DNA of 64,000 nt from Acidobacteriota bacterium (GCA_013289695.1 JABCZK010000024.1:1-64000), one strand, 5' to 3'; shown: positions 23,354-32,429, counted from the stretch's first letter. Translations and numbers: made by a program. The notes: generated by a model from the sequence alone, not told the origin.

Positions 23354-24328
23354 ATGAAAGAGATCATCGAAAGATTTATTGGCTATCTGCGCTACGAGCG
23401 CAACGCTTCGCCGGAAACGGTGGACGATTATGGCGGCGACGTGCGGCTGTTCCAGCAATTCCTGACTCCGCCGGGCGCGGCGACGTTGCCCCTGGCGGAC
23501 GTGGACCACCGCGTGATTCGCGAATTCGTGGGCTGGCTGTACGACCGGAAACTGCAGAAGGTCACCGTGGCGCGCAAGCTTTCCGCGCTGCGAACTTTTT
23601 TCAAGTTTTGCGTTCGTGAGAAATACACCCGGACGAATCCGGCGGCGCTGGTGAGCACGCCGAAACTTCCCAAACTGGTGCCGCGGGTGCAGACCGCGGA
23701 GGAGATCAATAATTTTCTGGATGGCCTGCCTGGCGGGGCAGCTGCCAAGCCCGCGCCGACGCGCGCGAAAAAGGGGAAAAACACATCGGCTAAGGCCCAT
23801 GCCAGAGCGCAGCTGATGCCTCGCCGCGACCGCGCGATGATTGAAATGCTGTATGCCTGCGGACTGCGCGTGAGCGAGTTGGTGGGCCTGAACCTGGGCA
23901 GTTTCGATAAGGCCGGGCAAATGTTGCGGGTCCTGGGCAAGGGGCGCAAGGAGCGCGTGGTGCCCTACGGCGCGAAGGCGCAGGAGGCGCTGGAAGCTTA
24001 TTGGCCGGTGCGCGACCGGATTCTGGAACAGGCGCGGGGGGCCCCGAATGCCGAAGCCGTATTTTTGAATCCGTCGGGAGGGCGGCTGACGGACCGCGCG
24101 GTTCGTTACATCCTGAAAAAATATTGCCTGCTGGCGGGAAGCAACTTGGATTTACATCCGCACTCCTTGCGGCATGCCTTTGCCACGCACCTGCTGAACG
24201 ACGGCGCCGACCTGCGCGCCATTCAGGAGCTTTTGGGCCACGCTTCGCTTTCCACCACCCAGCGATATACGCAGACGAGCATCGGGCAACTGATGGCCGT
24301 GTACGACAAATCCCACCCGCACGCCTGA
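23354..24328 (+). CDS. XerC/XerD-type tyrosine recombinase
   Basis: This encodes 324 residues. A core-binding domain (FIGYLRYERNASPETVDDY) is followed by a catalytic domain with all expected residues: Arg in LRVSELVGL, Lys in LGKGRKERVVP, HSLRHAFATHLL, Gly-His in LLGHASLSTTQRYTQ and its Tyr. It probably resolves chromosome dimers at dif. The length and complete motif set fit a housekeeping Xer recombinase, not the integrase stump at 3799. A Lys/Ala-rich insert of about 30 residues (after LDGLPGG) lies between the domains and is longer than usual. XerC versus XerD cannot be decided. Confidence 0.9.
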   Translation: MKEIIERFIGYLRYERNASPETVDDYGGDVRLFQQFLTPPGAATLPLADVDHRVIREFVGWLYDRKLQKVTVARKLSALRTFFKFCVREKYTRTNPAALVSTPKLPKLVPRVQTAEEINNFLDGLPGGAAAKPAPTRAKKGKNTSAKAHARAQLMPRRDRAMIEMLYACGLRVSELVGLNLGSFDKAGQMLRVLGKGRKERVVPYGAKAQEALEAYWPVRDRILEQARGAPNAEAVFLNPSGGRLTDRAVRYILKKYCLLAGSNLDLHPHSLRHAFATHLLNDGADLRAIQELLGHASLSTTQRYTQTSIGQLMAVYDKSHPHA

Positions 24329-24381
24329 GAAGCCTATTGTCGTTTTTGGAATTTAACAGGCTCTCGCGCTACTCTACGGGT

Positions 24382-25197
24382 GTGCAATCCGAGCGACGAC
24401 GATATCTTCGATTGAATCGTTTGAGCGGCACTTTACTGTTTACGGTCTTGGCAGGCCTGCTGTCATTTGCCACGCCCGCGAACGCACAAGACAACTACGA
24501 AATCCAGGTATACGACGCGGAGACGGTCGAGCCCGGTCACACGATGGTCGAGCTGCACAGCAATTTTACAATAGACGGCACCAAGCAAATCACCGATGGC
24601 GTGTACCCAACCAATCACGCCGAGCACGAAACCCTGGAAATCACTCACGGCTTCAACGATTGGTTCGAGGTGGGATTTTACGTTTTTACTTCGGCGCGTT
24701 CCGGCCAGGGATGGCAATGGGTGGGCGACCATATTCGGCCGCGCTTCCGCATTCCGGAAAAATGGCATTGGCCGGTAAGCGTGAGTCTTTCGAACGAAGT
24801 GGGCTATCAACGGAGGCAATTTGCGACCGACACGTGGACGTGGGAAATGCGCCCGATCGTGGACCAGAAAGTCGGCCGCTGGTACTGGGCGTTCAATCCC
24901 ACGTTTGACTATTCGATGCATGGCCTGAGCCAAAATCAAGGGTTCGTATTTTCGCCAAATTTCAAATTCAGCTACGACTTCACACCGAAAATCGCTGGCG
25001 GACTGGAATATTACGGTTCCGTCGGTCCGGCCACCGACTTTCTGCCGATCCATCAACAACAGCAGCAAATCTTTCCGGCAATCGATCTGAACCTGGCGCC
25101 GCAATGGGAAGTCAATTTCGGGTTGGGCGTCGGACTGACTGGCACCACCGATCACCTGATCGTGAAAGGAATCATCGGTTACCGATTCAATTTCTGA
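24382..25197 (+). CDS. Outer-membrane beta-barrel protein, unknown function
   Basis: This encodes 271 residues from GTG 24382; the frame is open far upstream across the xer gene but that part is not coding. A signal peptide (hydrophobic GTLLFTVLAGLLSFATPANA, cleavage before QDNYE) is followed by alternating strands with many aromatics (HGFNDWFEVGFYVF, FNPTFDYSMHGL, LEYYGS) and a C-terminal YRFNF. It looks like a 10-12-stranded barrel. An early EPGHTMVELHSNFT segment is common to small acidobacterial barrels of unknown role. Confidence 0.7.
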   Translation: MQSERRRYLRLNRLSGTLLFTVLAGLLSFATPANAQDNYEIQVYDAETVEPGHTMVELHSNFTIDGTKQITDGVYPTNHAEHETLEITHGFNDWFEVGFYVFTSARSGQGWQWVGDHIRPRFRIPEKWHWPVSVSLSNEVGYQRRQFATDTWTWEMRPIVDQKVGRWYWAFNPTFDYSMHGLSQNQGFVFSPNFKFSYDFTPKIAGGLEYYGSVGPATDFLPIHQQQQQIFPAIDLNLAPQWEVNFGLGVGLTGTTDHLIVKGIIGYRFNF

Positions 25198-25301
25198 TTG
25201 CACAACCGGGATCATGATGGAAGCAACTCGCCTGTTATTGCGGCATCCAATCTTCAGGGCTTCCTTTACAACGAAATCGTGGACATCAAGGACTATTGCG
25301 A

Positions 25302-25808
25302 ATGAAAACCGTGCAAGCGAAAGCACCGCAGCTCGCGCCGGAAACTGGTTCCAGCAGCGGCTTGCAGATGTATCTGGAGACGCTTTGCTACAAGACGCGG
25401 GAACGCCTGGAGTTGATTAACATTACCAAGGATCTAAACGAAGTCGTGCGCAAAAACGGCCTGAAGGCGGGGTTCGTGCTGGTGCAATCGCTGCACACCA
25501 CCACGGCGGTGTTCATCAACGAGTTCCAGCAGGCGTTGCTCGACGACATTAAATCGTTTCTGGAGCGGCTCGTCGGGCGCATCGACTATTGGCGGCACAA
25601 CGATCCGGATCTTTCCGAGTGCAGCCGGCAGAACGCCGATTCGCATTTGCGCGCGATGGTGCTGGGGCACACGCTTTCCGTTCCGCTGCGCAACGGAGAA
25701 CTCGCGCTGGGTTACTGGCAATCGATCATACTGGCGGAACTGGATGGCCCGCGCGAGCGGTCTATTCACGTGCAGGTGCTGGGCGTGCCGGACGATTCCA
25801 AACGGTAG
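25302..25808 (+). CDS. yjbQ: YjbQ/UPF0047 family protein
   Basis: This encodes 168 residues. The family core is clear: QSLHTTTAVFINE, WRHNDPDLSECSRQNADSH, GHTLSVPLRNGELALGYWQS and ELDGPRERSIHVQVLG. YjbQ proteins form trimers with a metal site and have weak thiamine-phosphate-synthase-like activity; their main role is unsettled. ATG 25302 was chosen with AAGGA upstream; a TTG at 25296 is the alternative. It is tail-to-tail with mqnE. Confidence 0.88.
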   Translation: MKTVQAKAPQLAPETGSSSGLQMYLETLCYKTRERLELINITKDLNEVVRKNGLKAGFVLVQSLHTTTAVFINEFQQALLDDIKSFLERLVGRIDYWRHNDPDLSECSRQNADSHLRAMVLGHTLSVPLRNGELALGYWQSIILAELDGPRERSIHVQVLGVPDDSKR

Positions 25809-25925
25809 GGTCTGCTGGCGACGCGGGCGGGTTAGGGCGGGACTTCTTGTTCGTGCGCGCAGGGGCTTCCGGTTTAGGAAATGCTTCCGCCGCACTCCGC
25901 AGGTTTCACACCGTGATGAAAAATC

Positions 25926-27116
25926 CTAAACGTTTAGGGTCAGCGATGTTTCAGGCACGAAGCCGTCGGTGCGGCCCGGCGAAACGCGCGGAGGCGGCAG
26001 CGGATTCTTGACGCGGTCCACGGGATTGTACAGGGTGTCGCGCTCGACGGGGACGCGGCCAGCCGCGCGAATCAGGCGCTCGAGTTCGGCGCGGGTCATG
26101 AATTCGGGCGTGGTGGCGCCGGCATCGTGATAAATTTTTTCTTCGACGACCGTCCCGTCCAAATCATTTGCGCCAAAGCGCAGGGCCACTTGCGCGATGC
26201 GTGGGGTCAGCATAATCCAATAAGCTTTGATGTGATCGAAATTATCGAGCAACAGGCGCGACACGGCGATGGCTTTCAAGTCGTCCATGCCGGTGGGCCC
26301 GGGAAGATGGGCGAGGCCGGTATGCGCGGGGTGAAACGCCAGCGGAATGAAGGTGACGAAGCCGTGCGTGATGTCCTGCGTCGCGCGCAGCTGCAGCAAA
26401 TGATCCACGCGCTCTTCGGCCGTTTCGATGTGGCCGTAGAGCATGGTGGCGTTCGAGCGCAGCCCCAGTTCGTGCGCGGTGCGCGCGATTTCCAGCCAGC
26501 GCTGGCCGCTCACTTTGTGATCGCAAATAATCTTGCGCACGCGCGGATGAAAAATTTCCGCGCCGCCGCCGGGAAGCGAATCCACTCCGGCATTCTTCAT
26601 GGCGAGCAGCGTGTCGCGAATCGAAAGTTTCGAAATCCGCGCGTAGTAGCCGACCTCTACCATCGTGAAAGCTTTCAAGTGCACTTGCGGGAAGCGCTCT
26701 TTCAGGCCGCGAATCAGCGTGAGGTAATACTCGAACGGCAAATCGGGATGCAATCCCCCGACGATGTGGAATTCGGTGGCGCCTTCCGCCACGCCGTCTC
26801 CGGCGCGCTGGTAAATTTCGTGGAGCGCGAAGTTGTAGGCGCCGGGTGAATCCGGCGAGCGGCCAAAGGCGCAAAGTTTGCAGTGCGCGACGCAGACGTT
26901 CGTGGGATTGATGTGGCGATTGACGTTGAAATAGGTGACGTTGCCGTGCTTTTTTTCCCGCACAAAATTTGCCAGCCAGCCCACCGCCAGCAGATCGTGC
27001 GATTCATAGAGCGCGAGCCCGTCAGCAGCGTTCAGGCGTTCGCCGGCCAGGACTTTTGCGGCCACCGGCTGCAGGCTGGGGTCGTTTACTTTCAGGCTGT
27101 GTAGTTTCAGATCCAT
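25926..27116 (-). CDS. mqnE: Aminodeoxyfutalosine synthase (radical SAM)
   Basis: This encodes 396 residues. The radical-SAM cluster motif is CVAHCKLC in NPTNVCVAHCKLCAFGR, and VGGLHPDLPFEYY plus GGGAEIFHPRVR are typical of MqnE. The enzyme joins 3-[(1-carboxyvinyl)oxy]benzoate to SAM to give aminodeoxyfutalosine in the futalosine menaquinone route. It is the last gene of a minus-strand set with ubiX and ubiA/mqnP homologues, which supports menaquinone synthesis. The stop lies inside a 14-bp palindrome (CCTAAACGTTTAGG). Confidence 0.92.
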   Translation of the reverse strand: MDLKLHSLKVNDPSLQPVAAKVLAGERLNAADGLALYESHDLLAVGWLANFVREKKHGNVTYFNVNRHINPTNVCVAHCKLCAFGRSPDSPGAYNFALHEIYQRAGDGVAEGATEFHIVGGLHPDLPFEYYLTLIRGLKERFPQVHLKAFTMVEVGYYARISKLSIRDTLLAMKNAGVDSLPGGGAEIFHPRVRKIICDHKVSGQRWLEIARTAHELGLRSNATMLYGHIETAEERVDHLLQLRATQDITHGFVTFIPLAFHPAHTGLAHLPGPTGMDDLKAIAVSRLLLDNFDHIKAYWIMLTPRIAQVALRFGANDLDGTVVEEKIYHDAGATTPEFMTRAELERLIRAAGRVPVERDTLYNPVDRVKNPLPPPRVSPGRTDGFVPETSLTLNV

Positions 27117-27145
27117 TTACGAATCCCGATTCCTGCGCCGCGTTT

Positions 27146-28018
27146 TCAGGGGCGGCCCACAAACGTGGCCGCGCCCCAGAAGAGCAGGAACAACAAACTA
27201 ATATAGCCATTCACGGTGAAAAACGCAGCATTCATTTTGCTCAGGTCATGAGGGCGGACGAGCGAGTGTTCGTAGGCCAGCAGCGCCGCTACCACCGCAA
27301 TTCCCACCCAGGCAGGCCACGCGAGCTGGAAACTGAGCGCAAGCCAAACCAGTAGCGCAACCATTATTATGTGCATGGCGCGCGCGATGAGCAGAGCCCG
27401 CGCGACGCCAAATTTTTTCGGGATGGAATGGAGTCCGGCGGTTTTGTCAAATTCGACGTCCTGGCAGGCGTAGAGAACGTCGAATCCGCCAACCCAGAGT
27501 GTGACAGCGGCGCAGAGGATCAACATGCGCGGGTCGAGCGAGCCGCGAATCGCGATCCACGCGGCGGCGGGCGAGATGCCAAGCGCGAAGCCAAGTACCA
27601 AGTGCGACCAGGCAGTGAATCTCTTGGTGAAGGAATAGAAGAAAAGAACGGCGAGCGCGACCGGAGAAAGCTTGAGCGCCAGCGGGTTCAATTGCCAGGC
27701 GGCGAAGACCAGTACGGCAGAGGCGATCACAGTGAAGGCGGCCGCGAAGCCGACAGAGAGCTCGCCTTTCGGCAGCGCACGATTGGCGGTCCGCGGATTG
27801 CGGCGATCAAACTCCAGGTCGGCGATGCGATTCATGGTCATTGCGGCGGAGCGAGCGCCTACCATCGCAACGATGATCCAGAGAAGTTGACGCCAAGTGG
27901 GAAACGCGCCGCCGGCGCGGGCGGCTAGCAATGCGCCTACGAGCGCGAAGGGTAGCGCGAACAGGGAGTGCTCGAACTTGATCATTTCGAGCACGATGCG
28001 AATGCGGTTCTTGGTCAC
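27146..28018 (-). CDS. UbiA-family prenyltransferase (probable MqnP)
   Basis: This encodes 290 residues from GTG 28018, with AGGTGG nine bases upstream; an ATG at 28060 gives a longer, less typical N-terminus. Seven to nine helices carry the two Asp-rich motifs: NRIADLEFDRRNPRTANR and CQDVEFDKTAGLHSIP, which bind the prenyl diphosphate through magnesium. The N-terminus IKFEHSLFALPFALVGALLA is typical of the 1,4-dihydroxy-6-naphthoate prenyltransferase group. Its neighbours mqnE and ubiX favour the futalosine route. Confidence 0.88.
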   Translation of the reverse strand: MTKNRIRIVLEMIKFEHSLFALPFALVGALLAARAGGAFPTWRQLLWIIVAMVGARSAAMTMNRIADLEFDRRNPRTANRALPKGELSVGFAAAFTVIASAVLVFAAWQLNPLALKLSPVALAVLFFYSFTKRFTAWSHLVLGFALGISPAAAWIAIRGSLDPRMLILCAAVTLWVGGFDVLYACQDVEFDKTAGLHSIPKKFGVARALLIARAMHIIMVALLVWLALSFQLAWPAWVGIAVVAALLAYEHSLVRPHDLSKMNAAFFTVNGYISLLFLLFWGAATFVGRP

Positions 28019-28330
28019 GATTGCGTTTGCCACCTGGTCACAGAACCAGCGAGATAGCATAGCAGAGCGTTACGCGCAAATCGCGAATTGCTGGTCCCGC
28101 TAAGCGGGCTGCGCGCGACTCTATAGATTGCGGAAAAAGTGGAAGCGGTGTCATGCCGAGCGCAGCCAGGGGTCTGCTTTTCGCGCGAATGCCGAGGAAA
28201 AAGCAGATTCCTCGGGCAAAAACCGCCCTCGGAATGAGAATTTGAGTGTTTTTCCGAAAGCTGCGAAACCGTCTGCTGCATATTTCTTGGCTGCTTCTCC
28301 GCGCGTCTCTGTGACTCGGTGGCGAAAAAC
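28019..28330. repeat. Gap with an imperfect inverted repeat (dispersed element copy)
   Basis: AGGGGTCTGCTTTT (28168-28181) and AAAAAGCAGATTCCT (28198-28212) can pair with two mismatches around a loop. The sequence resembles a common soil-bacterial intergenic repeat (CATGCCGAGCGCAG type), and a half copy is at 14525-14572. The gap lies between ubiX and ubiA. Confidence 0.5.
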
Positions 28331-28948
28331 TTATCCCTTCCCGCCCCTCCAACGATACTGCTTCTCCTGCGGCAGGCCAAGCTGTGCCAACACGCGGAAG
28401 GCGAACTGCTCGATCAGGTCGGCAATCTTTTTTGGCGCGTAGTAGAAAGCAGGCATCGCGGGCATAACGGTTGCGCCGGCATCGTGTACGCGCAGCATAT
28501 TTTCCAGATGGATGCGATTTAGCGGGGTTTCGCGCAGGCAGAGAACCAGCGGGCGGCGCTCTTTCAGGCAGACATCCGCGGCGCGAGTGAGCAGGTCACT
28601 TGCGGTCCCGGCGGCGATAGAGCCGAGCGCGCCGGCGGAGCACGGCACGATCACCATGCCGTCCACGATGGCGCTTCCGGAAGCGATGCTGGCGCCGATA
28701 TCTTTGTTCGGCAAATATTCGATTTTTATTGCAGCCGTGTCGGTCAGAAGGGATGGAAGTTTTTTCGCATCCGCCGGCACCACGCCGAGTTCGGTCGCGA
28801 GCAAGCGCATCCCCGCTTCGCTCGCGACGAGAAATACGCGCTGGACGCGCCGGTCTGCATCGAGCAAACGGAGGACGGATTGCGCGTAGGCCGCCCCGCT
28901 CGCACCCGTGATGCCGACTGTGATGATGGTGCCGCTGGGTTTCGCCAT
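28331..28948 (-). CDS. ubiX: UbiX-like flavin prenyltransferase
   Basis: This encodes 205 residues from ATG 28948. Family motifs are GITGASGAAYAQSVLRLL, the Ser/Gly-rich ASIASGSAIVDGMVIVPCSAG and a C-terminal ERRPLVLCLRETPLNRIHLENMLR with the conserved Arg and Glu. The enzyme makes prenylated FMN, the cofactor of UbiD decarboxylases. Co-oriented with mqnP- and mqnE-like genes, it probably serves the decarboxylation step of futalosine menaquinone synthesis (MqnM role). No ubiD homologue is in the window. Confidence 0.9.
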   Translation of the reverse strand: MAKPSGTIITVGITGASGAAYAQSVLRLLDADRRVQRVFLVASEAGMRLLATELGVVPADAKKLPSLLTDTAAIKIEYLPNKDIGASIASGSAIVDGMVIVPCSAGALGSIAAGTASDLLTRAADVCLKERRPLVLCLRETPLNRIHLENMLRVHDAGATVMPAMPAFYYAPKKIADLIEQFAFRVLAQLGLPQEKQYRWRGGKG

Positions 28949-29013
28949 GTGTGGTTGCTGAACCAAGGAGTTTAGGCGGCGAGTTGCGGCGGAGTCAAGG
29001 CGAGGGGCGGCGG

Positions 29014-29314
29014 GGTAGTGGGCTACTTTGAAACCTGTCGCCCAGTACGTAGGAATAGGATTATGGAACCGACAAGGCCGAACCCGAAGATTACCGTTCG
29101 AATGAAGTCGGATAGGGTGACATAGGGCGGGAATCGGTGGTGGCTGTAGTTGTAACTCGAGAACAGAAACCAGACGCAAATCGGAAAGAACACGGCACAG
29201 ACGGTCGCGATTACCAACGAAACTATCCGCAATGACGGCCTCATTTACACCGCTCTTTCCGCCCGAGTATGCCATGGTCGCCCACTGCATCAAAATTCAA
29301 AGTAGCCCACTACC
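29014..29314. mobile_element. MITE-like 301-bp element with 19-bp inverted ends
   Basis: The ends are perfect 19-bp inverted repeats: the sequence TTCAAAGTAGCCCACTACC occurs at 29296-29314 and its reverse complement at 29014-29032. They flank a 73-residue ORF whose last codon and TAG stop lie inside the left end. No transposase is present. No target-site duplication is obvious in the flanks. Confidence 0.65.
29023..29244 (-). CDS. Small membrane protein inside the inverted-repeat element
   Basis: This encodes 73 residues with two hydrophobic segments (about 6-30 and 49-66) separated by SSYNYSHHRFPPYVTL. The stop codon TAG and the codon before it are part of the left inverted repeat, so the gene and the repeat are physically tied. 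No family was recognised and no strong ribosome-binding site is visible. It may be cargo, or an older gene trapped between repeats. Confidence 0.5.
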   Translation of the reverse strand: MRPSLRIVSLVIATVCAVFFPICVWFLFSSYNYSHHRFPPYVTLSDFIRTVIFGFGLVGSIILFLRTGRQVSK

Positions 29315-29414
29315 GGCGGCGGAGCTCGGATGAGGCGGCGGCTATCTAAACTGGTGTGTTTGCGTCATACGCTATAAAGATGGAGAATACCTGCCGCCGT
29401 TGGGAGGCTTGGAA

Positions 29415-30818
29415 ATGAATGTTACAGGAAAGTGGCGCGCAGCCGCGCTCGCCGGGCTGGGTTTTGCGCTGGGGCTGGGCGGAGCGTTAGGAGCTGCGCC
29501 CCCACAAGAGCAGGCAGCAAGCGCGGGCGTGAAGGTACCAAAGCTGGAATTTCGCGACGTGAAGCTCGAGAACGGCTTGCGCGTGATCCTGGTGCCGGAC
29601 CATTCCGCGCCGGTTTTTGGGATTGACGTCTGCTACAACGTGGGCAGCCGCAATGAACGCCCGGGGCGCACGGGATTCGCGCATTTGTTCGAACACATGA
29701 TGTTCGAAGGCTCTGAAAACGTGGCCAAGGGCGAGCATTTTGTCCTGGTGTTCAACAACGGCGGCAATATGAACGGGACGACCAATGAAGACCGCACCAC
29801 CTATTTCGAGGAGTTGCCGAAAAACCAGCTGGATTTGGGATTGTTTCTGGAATCGGACCGCATGCGCGCGCTGAATGTGACGCAAACCAATCTGGACAAC
29901 CAGCGCAACGCGGTGCAGGAAGAACGGCGGCAAGGCATTGATAATCAGCCGTACGGGCGGGCGCAGCTGGATCTAGACAATCTTGCTTACGACAATTTCG
30001 CCTACAAACATTCCACCATCGGCTCGATGACCGATTTGAACGCAGCGAGCATTGACGATGTGAAGGACTTTTTCCGGATTTACTACGCGCCGAATAACGC
30101 GGTGCTCACGCTGGTGGGCGATTTCGATGCGGATGAAGCGCTGGCCAAGGTGAAGAAGTATTTCGGAGCGATTCCGGCGCAGCCCGCGCCGCCAAAAGTG
30201 GATTTGGCCGAAGAGCCACATTACGGCGAGCGCCGCGAAGTGATTTACGATCCGCTGGCGCGTTTGCCGGAAATTGACGTGGCCTATCACATTCCAGCGG
30301 GAAACACGCCGGAAAATTACGCGGCACAGCAACTGACTTACGTCCTGGGGCAGGGAGAGAGCTCGCGTTTTTACCAGCACCTGGTGAAGGAGAAGCAACT
30401 CGCTTCCTCGGTAAACGTACAGTCGGACACGCGGATTGGCACCAGCCAGCTTTACATTTCGGCGAATCCTCGGCCGGGAGTGAAAGTGGAAGACCTGGAA
30501 AAAGCGATTGACGAGGAAATTGCCGCGGTGGTGAAGAGCGGCGTCACGCCAGAAGAACTGGCGAAAGCGAAATCGCAGTTGCTGAGGCAATTCATTGAAC
30601 GGCGGCGGTCCGCTTTGTTCACCGCGATTTTGATCGGGAATTACACGGTGTATTTCAACGATCCGAATCTGATCAACACCATTGTGGACAAGGAACACGC
30701 GGTGACGGTGGAAGAGGTGAATGCCGTGGCGAAAAAATATCTGGCGCGAGACCAGCGCGCGGTGGTGATCACTTACCCGGCAGCCGATGAACGAGCGTCG
30801 TTGAAGGGGGCGCAATGA
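29415..30818 (+). CDS. M16 family zinc metalloprotease (active-type subunit)
   Basis: This encodes 467 residues with a signal peptide (hydrophobic AALAGLGFALGLGGALGA). The inverted zinc motif HxxEH is at H90-E93-H94 (HLFEHMMFEGS), and the third ligand Glu is expected in NAVQEERRQ. The family cleaves small peptides inside a closed chamber; signal peptide and neighbours place it in the periplasm. The ATG at 29415 follows GGGAGG. Its stop overlaps the start of a second M16-type gene (ATGA), so the two probably form a heterodimer. Confidence 0.92.
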   Translation: MNVTGKWRAAALAGLGFALGLGGALGAAPPQEQAASAGVKVPKLEFRDVKLENGLRVILVPDHSAPVFGIDVCYNVGSRNERPGRTGFAHLFEHMMFEGSENVAKGEHFVLVFNNGGNMNGTTNEDRTTYFEELPKNQLDLGLFLESDRMRALNVTQTNLDNQRNAVQEERRQGIDNQPYGRAQLDLDNLAYDNFAYKHSTIGSMTDLNAASIDDVKDFFRIYYAPNNAVLTLVGDFDADEALAKVKKYFGAIPAQPAPPKVDLAEEPHYGERREVIYDPLARLPEIDVAYHIPAGNTPENYAAQQLTYVLGQGESSRFYQHLVKEKQLASSVNVQSDTRIGTSQLYISANPRPGVKVEDLEKAIDEEIAAVVKSGVTPEELAKAKSQLLRQFIERRRSALFTAILIGNYTVYFNDPNLINTIVDKEHAVTVEEVNAVAKKYLARDQRAVVITYPAADERASLKGAQ

Positions 30819-32341
30819 GAGCGAGCGCGATGAAGGATTTCACAGGAATTTTGCGGGCTGCGGGCACGGCGACTGTCGCGCAGGCGACACTCGCGGCGTG
30901 GGCCGTTCTCGCCGGATCGTTGCTGCCGAGCGCGGCGCTGGCGCAAGGCCAGGACAAGAGCGCGCCGCTGAGTCAGGTGCAGCGGCTGGGGCGCGCGCCA
31001 GTGAACAAAGAAGTCCTGCGCGTGCAGCTGCCGCGGCCGACCGTGGTGAAGCTGAAAAACGGCTTGACGATCGTGCTGGAAGAAGATCACAAGCTGCCGA
31101 CGATCGCCTTCACGATGTGGATTCGCCCCGGACAACTGGCGGACCCGAGCGACTTGCCGGGGTTGGCGTCTTTTACTGCGGGAATGTTGCGCGAAGGGAC
31201 TGAGAAGCGGACCAGCGAGCAGATCGCGAGCCAAGTGGATTCGCTCGGCGCCACGCTGGAGGCGAGCTCGCGATTTGGCGTGAGCTACACGTCGCTGAAT
31301 GCTTCCGGCCTGATTACCGACACGGCAAAGATTCTGGACTTGCTGAGCGATGTGGTGCTGCATCCGAGTTTTCCGGCGGGCGAGCTGGCGAAATTCAAAC
31401 AGAGCGAGGGAGCAAGCCTGGAACAACGCCTGGCGAATCCTGCATTTCTGGCGCAGCAGGGATTCCGCAGAGTGAGCTATGGCGATACGCCCATGGCACT
31501 GGCTTCGGCGACGAAAGAAGCAATCGAAAAAATCAGCGTGGAGGATTTGAAGCGATTTCACGAGAAGCATTACGTGCCGGGAAACACGATTTTGGGCGTG
31601 ACGGGCGACTTCACCTCGAGTGAAATGCGCGCGACGATCGAAAGATATTTCGGAGCTTGGACGGGAGCGGCAGAAGCGCCGGAGACGTTTGCGGCGCAGG
31701 TGACGCCACAACCTACGAAAATCACACTGGTGGACCGTCCGGCTTCGGTGCAGACGTACATTATCGGAGGCGACCGGGCAATTCGCAGGACCGATCCGGA
31801 ATATTATGGACTGGCGGTAATGAACCAGGTCCTCGGAGGCGGTCCGCAAGCGCGGCTGTTTCTGGACCTGCGCGAAGAGCACAGCCTGACTTATGGGTCC
31901 TACAGCCGGTTCAACGCGGAGATTTATCCGGGCGACTGGCAGGCTTCGGCGCCGGTGCGCACAGAGGTGACGGGCGATGCGCTGGACCGCTTCCTCTATG
32001 AATTCAAGAAGATCAACAACGAGCTGGTGCCGCAAAGTGAGATGGACGACGCGCACCGGGCAATCATCGCGAACTTCGCGCTTTCGCTGGAGCAACCGAG
32101 CCAGATTTTGAACGACTGGCTCACCATGCAGTATTACGGCTTGCCCATGGATTATTGGGACAAGTATCCGGACCACATCGGCGGGATCGACGCGGCCGCG
32201 GTGCAGGCGTCGGCCAAGAAATTCGTGGACCTGGATCACCTGCAATGGATTTGCGTGGGGGACCGCAAGAAAATCGAAAGCGTGCTGAAAAAGTACGGCA
32301 CGGTGAATGTGGTGGACGTTAGCGGAAAAGCTGAAAACTAG
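30815..32341 (+). CDS. M16-like protein lacking the zinc motif (probable inactive partner)
   Basis: This encodes 508 residues with a signal peptide (AWAVLAGSLLPSAALAQ). The M16 fold is clear (LKNGLTIVLEEDHKLPTIAF, then PGLASFTAGMLREGTEKRT), but the position of HxxEH reads FTAGM, so no zinc site remains. In M16B pairs one subunit keeps the metal and the other supplies an Arg/Tyr-rich binding face (R-Y or similar near the C-terminal GGGPQARLF). The start overlaps the stop of the active subunit by four bases. The two genes are translationally coupled. Confidence 0.9.
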   Translation: MRASAMKDFTGILRAAGTATVAQATLAAWAVLAGSLLPSAALAQGQDKSAPLSQVQRLGRAPVNKEVLRVQLPRPTVVKLKNGLTIVLEEDHKLPTIAFTMWIRPGQLADPSDLPGLASFTAGMLREGTEKRTSEQIASQVDSLGATLEASSRFGVSYTSLNASGLITDTAKILDLLSDVVLHPSFPAGELAKFKQSEGASLEQRLANPAFLAQQGFRRVSYGDTPMALASATKEAIEKISVEDLKRFHEKHYVPGNTILGVTGDFTSSEMRATIERYFGAWTGAAEAPETFAAQVTPQPTKITLVDRPASVQTYIIGGDRAIRRTDPEYYGLAVMNQVLGGGPQARLFLDLREEHSLTYGSYSRFNAEIYPGDWQASAPVRTEVTGDALDRFLYEFKKINNELVPQSEMDDAHRAIIANFALSLEQPSQILNDWLTMQYYGLPMDYWDKYPDHIGGIDAAAVQASAKKFVDLDHLQWICVGDRKKIESVLKKYGTVNVVDVSGKAEN

Positions 32342-32368
32342 CTGAAGCGCGCACGCTGCTGTTTGCGC

Positions 32369-32408
32369 TAGGGGCGGGCCCCATACAATCATCCGGGAGC
32401 CGCCCCTA
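32369..32408. repeat. Palindromic repeat, degenerate loop copy
   Basis: TAGGGGCGG (32369-32377) pairs with CCGCCCCTA (32400-32408) across a 22-base loop. The arms match the outer ends of the 17850 element. It lies just after the M16 pair and may help end transcription. Confidence 0.7.
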
Positions 32409-32429
32409 CCGATAGCCCGGGCGCGGCGT

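Noticed and set aside
24001..24381. Upstream extension of the barrel-protein frame into the xer gene
   Set aside because: It overlaps the Xer catalytic domain in another frame; the signal peptide starts only at about 24382.
25925..25938. CCTAAACGTTTAGG palindrome at the mqnE stop
   Set aside because: Only 14 bp, no T-tract and no second copy seen; probably chance or a weak bidirectional end.
29378..29384. TATAAAG upstream of the M16 pair as a -10 box
   Set aside because: No acceptable -35 at 16-18 bases, so not listed as a promoter.
30773..32392. Long minus-strand open frame (539 codons) opposite the second M16 gene
   Set aside because: It is Arg/His-rich without domain, signal or ribosome-binding site, and is the mirror of a well-supported + strand gene in GC-rich DNA.
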